Source of the DNA: WTJO01 sp965660165
GTDB taxonomy: Bacteria > Pseudomonadota > Alphaproteobacteria > Puniceispirillales > Puniceispirillaceae
Direction: 5' to 3'
Assembly (NCBI GenBank): GCA_965660165.1
Contig: CBFHYU010000018.1
Location: 1-47,569, forward strand
DNA length: 47,569 bases
In this document: positions 31,156-39,330 of the stretch, one piece after another
How positions within the stretch are numbered: position 1 is the stretch's first letter
How the letters are laid out: every line of letters begins with the position of its first letter
The notes under the pieces: model-generated
Seen by the model: the letters and a program-made list of their open reading frames with translations, nothing else
Database searches by the model: none
What the model was told of the DNA's origin: nothing
Made by a program: the position numbers and the translations under genes

Positions 31156-31360
31156 ATCCATTCCCCCCTTTATGCGTAACTAAGATTATAGCCTTTATCA
31201 TAAGAATATTTTGCTCGCACTTACCAGCATAAATAAAACAGCTATCACATTTCATAGCGCTTTTTGCTAGGTATCTTTCAGAAATTGCCGCCCTGTAAAA
31301 GTTGGTCTAAGCTGGCACAGGCACAATAGGGTGATACACTAAATCATAGTAGGGTTGGTG

Positions 31361-32947
31361 ATGGCAGAAAAAAGGTATGATGTGATCATTGTAGGGGGCG
31401 GGCCTGTAGGTATGGGACTTGCCATTGATCTTGGACAGCGCGGAATAACAGTAGCTGTTATGGAACAATATCACACGCCCCAGCCTGTGCCAAAAGGTCA
31501 GAACCTTACCCAGAGAACAGTAGAACATTTTCAGGTCTGGCACTGTGAAGATGAATTGCGTGCCGCACGTATCACGCCACGTCACCTCGCAAATGGCGGT
31601 TATAATTGCTATCGCACCTTGCTAGGGGAATATTATTATGAATGGCTACCACGCGAACAAGTACGCCCCTTTTATAACACAGATGTTGAGCGTCTGCCTC
31701 AATATGAAACAGAAGCTGTTTTGCGCAATCGCGCGGCTAGGCTTGAGACTGTAACATTCTGTTATGGATATAGTGCACTGAGCGCTATGCAGCATGATGA
31801 TCACGTCTGTGTTACTGGCAAAGATAAACAGACAGGCCAGAAAATAACGCTTCAAGGCAGTTGGCTGGTGGGATGTGACGGCAGTCATTCAGTGATTAGG
31901 GATGCAGCAGGCATTACCCAGACACAATCTGATCATGACCGTAAAATGGTCTTGCTAGTGTTTGAATCAGAAGCGCTTCACCAGCTATTATCGAAATTGC
32001 CTGAACGGTCATTTTATAATGCGCTTAAACCAGAATTAGAGGGGTATTGGCAGTTTCTTGGCAGGGTGGATTTGGGCAGCAAATGGTTCTTTCATGCGCC
32101 TGTTCCTGAGGGCACAACAAAAGATAATTTTGATTTTCACACGCTGTTATATCAGGCAGTGGGGATAGAATTTGATCTGTCCCTTAGCTATGTAGGGTTC
32201 TGGAATTTACGCTTTGCCCATGCTGATTGTTATCGCAATGGCAGGGTGTTTATTGCAGGTGATGCCGCCCATAGCCACCCCCCTTATGGCGGATATGGTA
32301 TAAATATTGGCTTTGAAGATGCGCGTAATCTGGGCTGGAAGCTGGCAGGCTATATTCAGGGTTGGGCAGGGGATGGCTTGCTTGCATCCTATGACGAAGA
32401 AAGACGCCCTGTCTTTGCCTCAACTGCGTCTGACTTTATTGAGAATTTTATCCGTGAAGATAGGGATTTTCTTGCTTCATATCATCCAGAAACAGATGAG
32501 ACTGAATTTCGAGACGCATGGAATAGACGAAATCAGGGCGCATCAGAAGTATTTGCCTATGAGCCACATTATGAAGGATCATCTGTTATAGCCGCTTTGG
32601 ACAATGCTAGCCCATCGGCGCGGGGGAAGCATATTATGAAACTTAGGGTTGGGCATCATATGCCGCCACACTTGCTGACAGATGGGCAGATGAGCTTTCA
32701 GCATCTTGCCCAAGATGGCTTTACCTTATTTACAAATAACAGCCAGCCGCAGATTGTGCGTGCATTTGAACAGGCGGCACAGCAAAAAGATATTCCGCTA
32801 ACTGTTATTGATTTGCTTGGTGATGCGGCAATCTCTGCCTATGAAACAGATTTTTTTATCGTGCGCCCTGATCAGTTTGTTGCGTGGATAGGGGCTGTTC
32901 CAGATGCAAATGCGATTTTAAGCAGACTTTCAGGAAAGCCTGCCTAG
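31361..32947 (+). CDS. FAD-dependent aromatic monooxygenase (MhpA/PheA group)
   Basis: A 528-residue class A flavoprotein monooxygenase that should hydroxylate a phenolic ring with NAD(P)H and O2. ATG 31361 has AGGG about seven bases upstream. Motifs in order: VIIVGGGPVGMGLA (FAD Rossmann, about residues 9-22), QNLTQRTVEHF, the DG motif VGCDGSHSVIRDAAG for FAD and NAD(P)H, and the GD motif FIAGDAAHSHPPYGGYGINIGFEDARNLGWKLA. A C-terminal thioredoxin-like domain with VRPDQFVAWIG closes the chain, as in MhpA and PheA. It is followed at two bases by the TauE/SafE gene, so the two are co-transcribed. The exact substrate is unknown; no ring-cleavage gene follows. Confidence 0.9.
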   Translation: MAEKRYDVIIVGGGPVGMGLAIDLGQRGITVAVMEQYHTPQPVPKGQNLTQRTVEHFQVWHCEDELRAARITPRHLANGGYNCYRTLLGEYYYEWLPREQVRPFYNTDVERLPQYETEAVLRNRAARLETVTFCYGYSALSAMQHDDHVCVTGKDKQTGQKITLQGSWLVGCDGSHSVIRDAAGITQTQSDHDRKMVLLVFESEALHQLLSKLPERSFYNALKPELEGYWQFLGRVDLGSKWFFHAPVPEGTTKDNFDFHTLLYQAVGIEFDLSLSYVGFWNLRFAHADCYRNGRVFIAGDAAHSHPPYGGYGINIGFEDARNLGWKLAGYIQGWAGDGLLASYDEERRPVFASTASDFIENFIREDRDFLASYHPETDETEFRDAWNRRNQGASEVFAYEPHYEGSSVIAALDNASPSARGKHIMKLRVGHHMPPHLLTDGQMSFQHLAQDGFTLFTNNSQPQIVRAFEQAAQQKDIPLTVIDLLGDAAISAYETDFFIVRPDQFVAWIGAVPDANAILSRLSGKPA

Positions 32948-32949
32948 AT

Positions 32950-33690
32950 ATGGAACTGGACGCGATATTCTATATCAGCCTCGCATTTTTTATTGGTGGG
33001 CTATTGAAAGGGGCAACAGGGATTGGTGCGCCCTTTGTGTCTGTGCCTGTAATGGCGATGCTGTTTGACACACAATTCGCAGTGGCTAGCTTTGTGATCC
33101 CAAATATTGTCACAAATATCGTGCAATTTTTCCAGACTAGACGGCATACCACAAGCTGGCCATTATTATGGAAGTTTGGACTAGCAGGTGCATTAGGGGC
33201 TATGATGGGCTCATTTGTGCTTATATCTGTAAGCCAAAATTTGTTGATGATGGCTATCTCTAGCTTAATGCTGGTGTTTGTGGGCTGGCGGATTGCAAAA
33301 CCACAAATCCAATTATCATTATCTGCTGGTCTTAAAAGTGCAGTGCCAGTGGGGGTTATTGCAGGCATGTTGCAGGGGGCAACAGGGATTTCTGCCCCTG
33401 TGTCAGTATCCTATCTAAGTTTGATGAAGCTAGAACGTGGCGCCTTTATTACGACCATTTCCTTTTTCTTTTTATCGATGGGATTGGTGCAATTACCAAC
33501 TTTGGTACAGCTTGGGGTGATTACTTCAGAGCTATTTTATTTTAGCTGTTTTGCGATTTTGCCACTATTGTGCGGCATGCCAGTAGGCTCATTTCTGGCT
33601 AGATTTGCCACTGCTGAGCAATTTAACAGAATATTGCTTATCATTCTGACAGCGCTTGCTATTCGGCTTGCTATCTCAGCAATATTTTAG
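32950..33690 (+). CDS. TauE/SafE family membrane protein (anion exporter-like)
   Basis: A 246-residue, about eight-span membrane protein of the sulfite exporter TauE/SafE family. Two family repeats are visible: FFIGGLLKGATGIGAPFVSVPVMAML and GVIAGMLQGATGISAPVSVSYLSL. Members move sulfite, sulfoacetate or other small organic anions out of, or possibly into, the cell. It starts two bases after the monooxygenase stop. Its TAG overlaps the stop of the convergent iron alcohol dehydrogenase gene (33687-33690). With the YihU-like dehydrogenase nearby, an organosulfonate is one possible link, but no sulfite-releasing lyase is seen. Confidence 0.9.
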   Translation: MELDAIFYISLAFFIGGLLKGATGIGAPFVSVPVMAMLFDTQFAVASFVIPNIVTNIVQFFQTRRHTTSWPLLWKFGLAGALGAMMGSFVLISVSQNLLMMAISSLMLVFVGWRIAKPQIQLSLSAGLKSAVPVGVIAGMLQGATGISAPVSVSYLSLMKLERGAFITTISFFFLSMGLVQLPTLVQLGVITSELFYFSCFAILPLLCGMPVGSFLARFATAEQFNRILLIILTALAIRLAISAIF

Positions 33691-34814
33691 AGTGTGCCGC
33701 GATAGGCTGACTGTAATAGACCAAGATAATCTGCCGCAGATGCTGGACGGGGATTGGTTGCGCTTAGATGATCTGCTTCAGCCCGTTTGGCTATCTGCTC
33801 TAGGCTAGCGTCATCAACCCCTAATTCTGATAGTGAGGTGGGCAGGCCAAGATTTGTAATCAGCGTAGCCAGCCAGTCAGCAGGCGAGTCATTTTTGCCA
33901 ATGCCTAATGCTAGATTTAGAGAGGCTATTTTGTCTGTGATATGGCTGGCATTAAAGGCTAGCACATGCGGAAGCAGAACCGCTATTAGCGTGCCATGAT
34001 GAATATGAAACTCACCCAAGGGGGTGGCCATAGCATGAGCGCTTCCTAGTCCTTTTTGTAATACCATGCCACCTTGTAATGCCCCCATCAGCATGTCAGT
34101 TCTGGCCTGAATATTATGAGCCTCTGAGGTTGCGGTTTCAATATTGTTGGCAATTCTGGCAATACAGTCTAGCGCAATAGCATCTGCAGGTGGATTATAG
34201 CGCGGACTTAAAAACGCCTCTATACCGTGCGATAGCGCATCAATTCCTGTTGCCGCAGTCAGTCTGGCAGGCAGGCTAAGGGTCAATGCTGGATCACCAA
34301 TAATGCTATGGGCAACCATTTCAAGGCTAACCGCAACCCGCTTGACCCCATCATTAGTAGTAAGAACACACGCACGACCAATTTCTGCCCCAGTGCCTGC
34401 AGCTGTTGGAATGGCGATATGGGGTAGCACCCGCCTAATCTGCTCTGAGCCTCCAATTTTGACATCATAATCGCTAAAACAGCCGCCCTGACTGGCAATC
34501 AACGCCACTGCTTTTGCCAAATCCATCGGCGAGCCACCACCGATCGCAATCAGCCCATCATGGGTGTGGCTATTAAGCTGGCTTAAGGCTGCATCAAGAT
34601 TTGCTTCGGTGGGATTTTCATCGGTACTGTCAAATACCGTAAAGGATGTATCTGCTAAATGGTTGGTAAGCTGGCCTAGAATACCAGCGTCAACAATGCC
34701 CTTATCTGTGATGATAAGCGGACGGGTAATCTGCAGCCGCCGCAATTCATCTACAATGGATGATATTGCGCCAACGCCAAAAATTGTTGGCGTGATATAG
34801 CTGATCAAATCCAT
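33687..34814 (-). CDS. Iron-containing (group III) alcohol dehydrogenase
   Basis: A 375-residue iron-dependent alcohol dehydrogenase, cytoplasmic. ATG 34814 is chosen over TTG 34832; GGATAGG lies about nine bases upstream. The cofactor motif GGGSPMDLAKA is at 92-102. The metal ligands fit the family spacing: Asp192 and His196 in GIDALSHGIEA, His260 in GSAHAMATPLG, and His273 in HIHHGTL. It could reduce an aldehyde or keto acid, and maleylacetate reductase belongs to the same superfamily, but the motifs favour the FucO/4-hydroxybutyrate dehydrogenase side. It is the last gene of the six-gene reverse operon, 63 bases after the acyl-CoA dehydrogenase, and its stop overlaps the convergent TauE gene. 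Confidence 0.92.
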   Translation of the reverse strand: MDLISYITPTIFGVGAISSIVDELRRLQITRPLIITDKGIVDAGILGQLTNHLADTSFTVFDSTDENPTEANLDAALSQLNSHTHDGLIAIGGGSPMDLAKAVALIASQGGCFSDYDVKIGGSEQIRRVLPHIAIPTAAGTGAEIGRACVLTTNDGVKRVAVSLEMVAHSIIGDPALTLSLPARLTAATGIDALSHGIEAFLSPRYNPPADAIALDCIARIANNIETATSEAHNIQARTDMLMGALQGGMVLQKGLGSAHAMATPLGEFHIHHGTLIAVLLPHVLAFNASHITDKIASLNLALGIGKNDSPADWLATLITNLGLPTSLSELGVDDASLEQIAKRAEADHLSATNPRPASAADYLGLLQSAYRGTL

Positions 34815-34877
34815 ATCAAACAGCCTATCCAACAGCGTTGAGAGAGGGGGATATATATACCTGCCGCCCGCATCTTA

Positions 34878-36458
34878 CTAAGCCAGCCAATCAGAACGCA
34901 CTGGCCATGCCATAGTATCAAGGGTGGCTAATAATTCTGCTGTAAATAGCTCTGCGCCCCCATCCATTCTTGATACATTGTGGCAAATAGCATGAAAAAA
35001 CAGATAGGCAGAAAGCTGAGAGAAATCATGGCCATAAGCGTGAGGCGTATCGCTTTGGTTTATCATGTAACGGATATCTTTCCATTTGGCTATCTGCGAG
35101 ATAAGAAATGGGTTTTCTTGGCTAAGAGCGCTTAGCATGTCAGCAAAGCTGTCAGCAGCTCTGCCTTGCCCTAACCGCAGATTGCGTGTCACCATCGCTT
35201 TGGCATGGATACCATTTGCACCTTCATAAATGGCTGTAATTCGTGCATCCCGCCACAGCTGTTCAATCTTATATTCTTTAAGATAGCCATAGCCTCCCAT
35301 TATCTGAATACCAAGATCAGCAGATTTTATACCTGCCTCAGAACAGAAAATTTTGCATAAAGGCGTCAAAAATTCAGCTAGGTCAGGATTGGTTTTTTGC
35401 TCTAACAGGCCAAGCGTATAATAGCACATGGCTCTGCCGCCCAACGCAAAGATACGTTGCTGATGCAACATACGTTTTACATCATCATGTTGATTGAGAT
35501 ATGCTGGCTGCTTGTCTGAAACCCGCCCTTGGATTCTGGTTGCTGCATATGCTGCGCTTAGCCCATAGGCATGTTGTGCATGAGCCACACCTTGAAGCGC
35601 GACATCTAGCCGTGCATGGTTCATCAGCGTAAACATCACCATAAGCCCTGCGCCAATTTCGCCTATAAGCTCAGCTTTGGCGCCATCAAATTTCATATGA
35701 CAGGTTGGCGAGGCGTGGATGCCTAGCTTATCCTCAATGCGTAAAATGGATATATGGTTTGGCGCGCCATCACTATGTTTAGGCACGGCAAATAGCGACA
35801 GGGCAGAAAGTCCCTGCTCGCGCGACCCTGTTCTAGCCAGCACGAAATGCAGGATAGAATCGCTCATATCCTGATCGCCGCCTGAGATGAATATTTTCTC
35901 ACCATCTATCTTCCAGCCGCCATCTAGCTGTTTGGCTGAGCATCTGATTTGTGATAAATCAGATCCAGCCTCAGGCTCGCTCAAACACATAGTTGATAGC
36001 CACCTGCCTTCAGCCAGAGGGGGAATGAGCCGTTGTTTTTGGTCTTCTGTGCCATATTGTTCCAATATTTCAACAGCGCCTGGCACAAGATTACAAACCA
36101 TCTGTAAGGCGTGGCATGCCCCTGAAAATATTTCTGAGACAGCGGCGGCTGTTAGCTTGTCAAGCCCCATGCCGCCATAGCGCTCTGAGATAGTCAATCC
36201 TTGCCAGCCATTCGCCGCCAGCATCTCAAATGCAGGCTTGAATGATTTTGGCATGGTAACACCGCCCTCTTGCGTTAGACTGCATCCGATAGCGTCACCC
36301 TCGCTATTTAGCGGGGCAATTTCCTGCTCGGCAAATCTTGCAAATTCAGTGATAATACTAGCAGAAGTAGCGGCATCAAATTGGATATGTTCTCTGCCGT
36401 CAAAAAGCATGTTCTGGGTTTTCAGAATATCATCAATCGGCGCCTTAAACTCAGCCAT
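34878..36458 (-). CDS. Acyl-CoA dehydrogenase, DmdC-like long form
   Basis: A 526-residue FAD acyl-CoA dehydrogenase. The N-terminus MAEFKAPIDDILKTQNML and the size recall the long AcdA/DmdC (3-methylmercaptopropionyl-CoA dehydrogenase) branch, although DmdC proper is about 590 residues. Flavin and substrate motifs: CLSEPEAGSDLSQIR (residues about 163-177), GEKIFISGGDQDM, NHARLDVALQGVAHAQ, and the C-terminal IYEGANGIHAKAMVTRNLRL, where the Glu of YEG is the catalytic base. It should introduce a double bond alpha-beta to the thioester. In the same operon as a crotonase and opposite a CoA ligase, a beta-oxidation role on an aryl-propanoyl or short branched acyl-CoA is likely. Confidence 0.9.
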   Translation of the reverse strand: MAEFKAPIDDILKTQNMLFDGREHIQFDAATSASIITEFARFAEQEIAPLNSEGDAIGCSLTQEGGVTMPKSFKPAFEMLAANGWQGLTISERYGGMGLDKLTAAAVSEIFSGACHALQMVCNLVPGAVEILEQYGTEDQKQRLIPPLAEGRWLSTMCLSEPEAGSDLSQIRCSAKQLDGGWKIDGEKIFISGGDQDMSDSILHFVLARTGSREQGLSALSLFAVPKHSDGAPNHISILRIEDKLGIHASPTCHMKFDGAKAELIGEIGAGLMVMFTLMNHARLDVALQGVAHAQHAYGLSAAYAATRIQGRVSDKQPAYLNQHDDVKRMLHQQRIFALGGRAMCYYTLGLLEQKTNPDLAEFLTPLCKIFCSEAGIKSADLGIQIMGGYGYLKEYKIEQLWRDARITAIYEGANGIHAKAMVTRNLRLGQGRAADSFADMLSALSQENPFLISQIAKWKDIRYMINQSDTPHAYGHDFSQLSAYLFFHAICHNVSRMDGGAELFTAELLATLDTMAWPVRSDWLA

Positions 36459-36476
36459 TAGCCATTACCCCTATTA

Positions 36477-36953
36477 CTATCTGATGATGTATAAGTTCAT
36501 TTTGACTGCATCTGCTAGACGTGCGCCTGAGCCTATAAATAGCAGGTCATTCACCCATTTATAGTCATTATGACCTGTCTCAAGGCGGGCATGTGTGCGC
36601 ATATAATAGCTATCAGGATGAACTGGTCTGCCTGCCGCAAGTTCTGCGATAACCTCAGCAGGGCCATGTCTGAGGCCATAATTGATGATTTCGATCACTG
36701 CGCCATCATCTGTTTCAATCGCATATCGTGTATCAAGCTCTGCTAGGCCAGTATGAAACACAGTTTGCCAATCAGCGCCGATATTTAGCACCTTTCCAGA
36801 TAGGTAAGGGCCAGAGGCACTGCCGCCAATGATGGGAATAATGCGTCTATTACCTGCGTTGCCAATACCCATTTCACGCACAGGATCAAGCTGGACAGTC
36901 AGCGTTGCAAATAGCTCTAATGCTGGGGTTGAGGGGGGCTGGCTATCTGTCAT
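36477..36953 (-). CDS. DUF3237 domain protein
   Basis: A 158-residue protein of the DUF3237 family: LELFATLTVQLDPVREMGIG near the start, RRIIPIIGGSASGPYLSGKVLNIGADWQTV in the middle (residues about 36-65), DTRYAIETDDGAVIEIINYGLRHGP, and a tail with THARLETGHNDYKWVNDLLFIGSGAR. The family forms a beta-barrel; biochemical function is unknown. It is often seen next to aromatic CoA and monooxygenase genes, and here sits 14 bases from the amidohydrolase and 18 from the acyl-CoA dehydrogenase, so it should work in that pathway. Confidence 0.85.
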   Translation of the reverse strand: MTDSQPPSTPALELFATLTVQLDPVREMGIGNAGNRRIIPIIGGSASGPYLSGKVLNIGADWQTVFHTGLAELDTRYAIETDDGAVIEIINYGLRHGPAEVIAELAAGRPVHPDSYYMRTHARLETGHNDYKWVNDLLFIGSGARLADAVKMNLYIIR

Positions 36954-36967
36954 GATATGTCTAAATC

Positions 36968-37843
36968 CTATGGCTGTAATCCAAGAAGACGGGCGGCATT
37001 ATGTTTTAGAATATCTGGCCTGATTTCATCTTTGATAGCAATATTTTCGAAATCAGCAAGCCATCTATCAGGGGTAATCATCGGCCAATCTGAACCAAAT
37101 AGCACTTTACGCTTCAAGATTGAATTGCAATATCGCACCAAAATATCAGGGAAATATTTTGGGCTCCAGCCTGACAAATCAATATAGACATTCGGCTTAT
37201 GTTGGGCAACTGCAAGCGCTTCTTCCTGCCAGGGGAAAGACGGATGTGCCATAATGATCTTCATATCTGGAAAATCAACAGCCACATCATCAAGATAAAG
37301 CGGATTTGAATATTTCAGCCGCATATTATTGCCGCCACGCATGCCAGAGCCTACACCTGTCTGGCCTGTATGAAATAGCCCAACCAAACCCTCTTCTGCA
37401 ATCGCCTCATAAAGCGGATAGGCCATTGTGTCATTCGGATAAAATCCCTGAAGGGTAGGGTGAAATTTGAAGCCCTTTATCCCAAAATCACGAATAAGGC
37501 GTCTGGCCTCACGCACCCCCATTTTGCCTTTCCATGGATCGATAGAGGCAAAGGGTATGAGAATGTCATCGTGATCTGCGACAAGCTCTGCCACCTCTTC
37601 ATTTTTATATCGGCGATAGCCTGTTTCGCGTTCAGCATCTACAGGAAAAATCACTGCCGCGATTTGCTGGTCTCTGAAATATGCTGCTGTTTCAGGAATC
37701 GTGGGCGGATGCGTCCACGGGGCTTTGAAATATTTTGCCATTGCCGCCTGTAAATCGTCATAGCCATCATCACTATGCATCCCGCAAGGCTCTTCAGCAT
37801 GGGTATGAATATCGATAGCCCTAATCTTATCAAGGTTAATCAT
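36968..37843 (-). CDS. Amidohydrolase 2 family metal-dependent hydrolase/decarboxylase
   Basis: A 291-residue TIM-barrel protein of the amidohydrolase-2 (ACMSD/resorcylate decarboxylase) group. Metal ligand pair His13-x-His15 in AIDIHTHAEEP, then GFKFHPTLQGFYP, LFHTGQTG (third His), IIMAHPSFPWQEEAL, and Asp in LFGSDWPMI near residue 256. Relatives perform nonoxidative decarboxylation of aromatic or muconate-type acids, or hydrolysis; the precise reaction cannot be read. Its ATG overlaps the MarR stop in ATGA, so its synthesis is coupled to the regulator. Confidence 0.88.
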   Translation of the reverse strand: MINLDKIRAIDIHTHAEEPCGMHSDDGYDDLQAAMAKYFKAPWTHPPTIPETAAYFRDQQIAAVIFPVDAERETGYRRYKNEEVAELVADHDDILIPFASIDPWKGKMGVREARRLIRDFGIKGFKFHPTLQGFYPNDTMAYPLYEAIAEEGLVGLFHTGQTGVGSGMRGGNNMRLKYSNPLYLDDVAVDFPDMKIIMAHPSFPWQEEALAVAQHKPNVYIDLSGWSPKYFPDILVRYCNSILKRKVLFGSDWPMITPDRWLADFENIAIKDEIRPDILKHNAARLLGLQP

Positions 37844-38325
37844 AGCTGTTCTCTTTTACGTTTTAGGCGATGTTCTATCTTTTGTATCATGGCTAGAAAC
37901 TTATCTATTTCATCCGCAGAAAAGCCAGTTAGAAATTCTGCTTCAAGTGATGCACAGCTATTATCTGCTTTTTGATATAGCTGTTTGCCTTTATCAGTGG
38001 CAAATAAGGCATAGGCGCGCCTGTCGCCATCTGCCCGTTCTCTTTTTACCAGCTCTTTGGCTTCAAACTCATCAAGTAATTGTACGAGATTAGCCTGTTC
38101 TATGGCTAATGCCTGTGCAAGTGAAGATTGCTTAAGGCCTGGATAATTTACAATCGCCGCCAATGCCGCAAATGAGCTAATTTTCAGCCCAAGCTGTTTT
38201 AATTCATAGGATAATTCCATTTGAATTTCATGATAGGCACGCTTCATATTATAGCCAATATAGTTGCGCAGGCGGCTATCTGCTGTATCAAATCCATAAG
38301 ATTTAGGTGTAACGGCTATTGTCAT
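37840..38325 (-). CDS. MarR family transcriptional regulator
   Basis: A 161-residue MarR-type winged-helix repressor. The dimerisation helices include the N-terminal block RLRNYIGYNMKRAYHEI; the recognition region is YPGLKQSSLAQALAIEQANLVQLLDEFEAKELVKRERADGDRRAYALFATDKGK (about residues 64-118), with the typical beta-wing D-G-D-R-R-A. It lies between crotonase and amidohydrolase in the reverse operon and about 0.8 kb from the 218-base divergent promoter gap at 39.1 kb. By analogy with FerR, CouR and HcaR it probably represses both directions until an aryl-CoA or aromatic acid binds (inference). It is the only clear regulator in the first 43 kb. Confidence 0.92.
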   Translation of the reverse strand: MTIAVTPKSYGFDTADSRLRNYIGYNMKRAYHEIQMELSYELKQLGLKISSFAALAAIVNYPGLKQSSLAQALAIEQANLVQLLDEFEAKELVKRERADGDRRAYALFATDKGKQLYQKADNSCASLEAEFLTGFSADEIDKFLAMIQKIEHRLKRKREQL

Positions 38326-38347
38326 ATCAAGCCTAATCTGTTCAGTT

Positions 38348-39112
38348 CTATCTAAAATCTGGGGCGCGTTTTTCTAAAAAGGCCTTCAACCCTTCTTCTG
38401 CATCAGGGGTAGTTTGCGATAGCGCAGCAGCTAGTGATTCAGCAAATAGCCCATCCTGAGACGGCATATTTTGAATCCTGCTTATGGCCTGAATCATCAT
38501 ATAATTCGACATTGGCGCATTTCGGGCAATTTTTTCTGCTAGCGTTTCTGCCAGTGCCATACCCTCATCTTCAGGCACAGCATAATGGGCAAGCCCCAGC
38601 CTTAGCCCTTCTTCAGCATTGTAGCTTCTGGCCGTAAGCATCATTTCTGTCATTCTGTCCGCGCCTAAAATGCGGCCTACCCGAACAGTGGCACCTCCGC
38701 CCACAAAAATACCTCGCCTGCCCTCAGGAAGCTGGAATTGAACCTCGCCAGAAGCTATCCGAACATGGGTAGAGGTGGCTAGCTCAAGCCCGCCACCAAT
38801 CACTGCGCCCTGCATTACAGATATCACAGGTAATCCGCCAAGCTGAATAGCATCCATTATTCTATGCCATTTTCTAGAATGATGCAGATTGCCTTCGGCT
38901 GTTCGAGATACATGCTCACTTAAATCAAGCCCAGAACAATAATGCCCGCCTTCGCCAGATAAAATAACAGAGCGAACATCTTCTGACGGATTGCTGAAAA
39001 ATGCGCCTAAGGCATCCAGCAATTCGTTATTCATGGCATTTCGCTTCTCAGGCCGACTCAACTTCAGGCGCGCAATTTTATCTCTGATCTCGATATGCAA
39101 TAATGATGACAT
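38348..39112 (-). CDS. Enoyl-CoA hydratase/isomerase (crotonase) family protein
   Basis: A 254-residue crotonase. Oxyanion-hole blocks GHYCSGLDL (residues 56-64) and GAVIGGGLELA (102-112). Both hydratase glutamates seem present: Glu110 (GGGLE) and Glu130 (LPEGRRG). Hydroxycinnamoyl-CoA hydratase-lyase normally has Ser in the first of these positions, so a true hydratase (beta-oxidation type) is favoured over a retro-aldol vanillin-forming lyase. It is the first gene of the six-gene reverse operon and is divergent from the feruloyl-CoA synthetase-like gene, so the two should be induced together. Confidence 0.9.
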   Translation of the reverse strand: MSSLLHIEIRDKIARLKLSRPEKRNAMNNELLDALGAFFSNPSEDVRSVILSGEGGHYCSGLDLSEHVSRTAEGNLHHSRKWHRIMDAIQLGGLPVISVMQGAVIGGGLELATSTHVRIASGEVQFQLPEGRRGIFVGGGATVRVGRILGADRMTEMMLTARSYNAEEGLRLGLAHYAVPEDEGMALAETLAEKIARNAPMSNYMMIQAISRIQNMPSQDGLFAESLAAALSQTTPDAEEGLKAFLEKRAPDFR

Positions 39113-39330
39113 TGGCTCTCTTTCAATAGGCTCATAAATTGGCTTTTATACAGCTCTGTTTCATGTGCATGGACATATAGATATTTTGATAAAGGTCGAT
39201 TTCTTCTTGCTATATATCATTATAAAATACAATAATTATATTAAATAACTATTTTCTGATGTCAAAAGTTAGTTTAATCTTACCATGATATTTTTTGTAT
39301 TTGGTTGCAGGCAGTAGCAGGAACACTATC
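39113..39330. promoter_or_regulatory. Divergent promoter gap of the aromatic operons
   Basis: A 218-base AT-rich gap between the crotonase (reverse) and CoA-ligase (forward) genes. The core at about 39211-39250 is almost pure A/T. One possible forward promoter is TTGATA at 39186-39191 with TATATA at 39211-39216, but the 19-base spacing is long. No long perfect operator was found; TATAA and TTATA at 39221-39240 form a short imperfect dyad. This is the natural binding place for the MarR protein encoded in the reverse operon. Confidence 0.45.
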
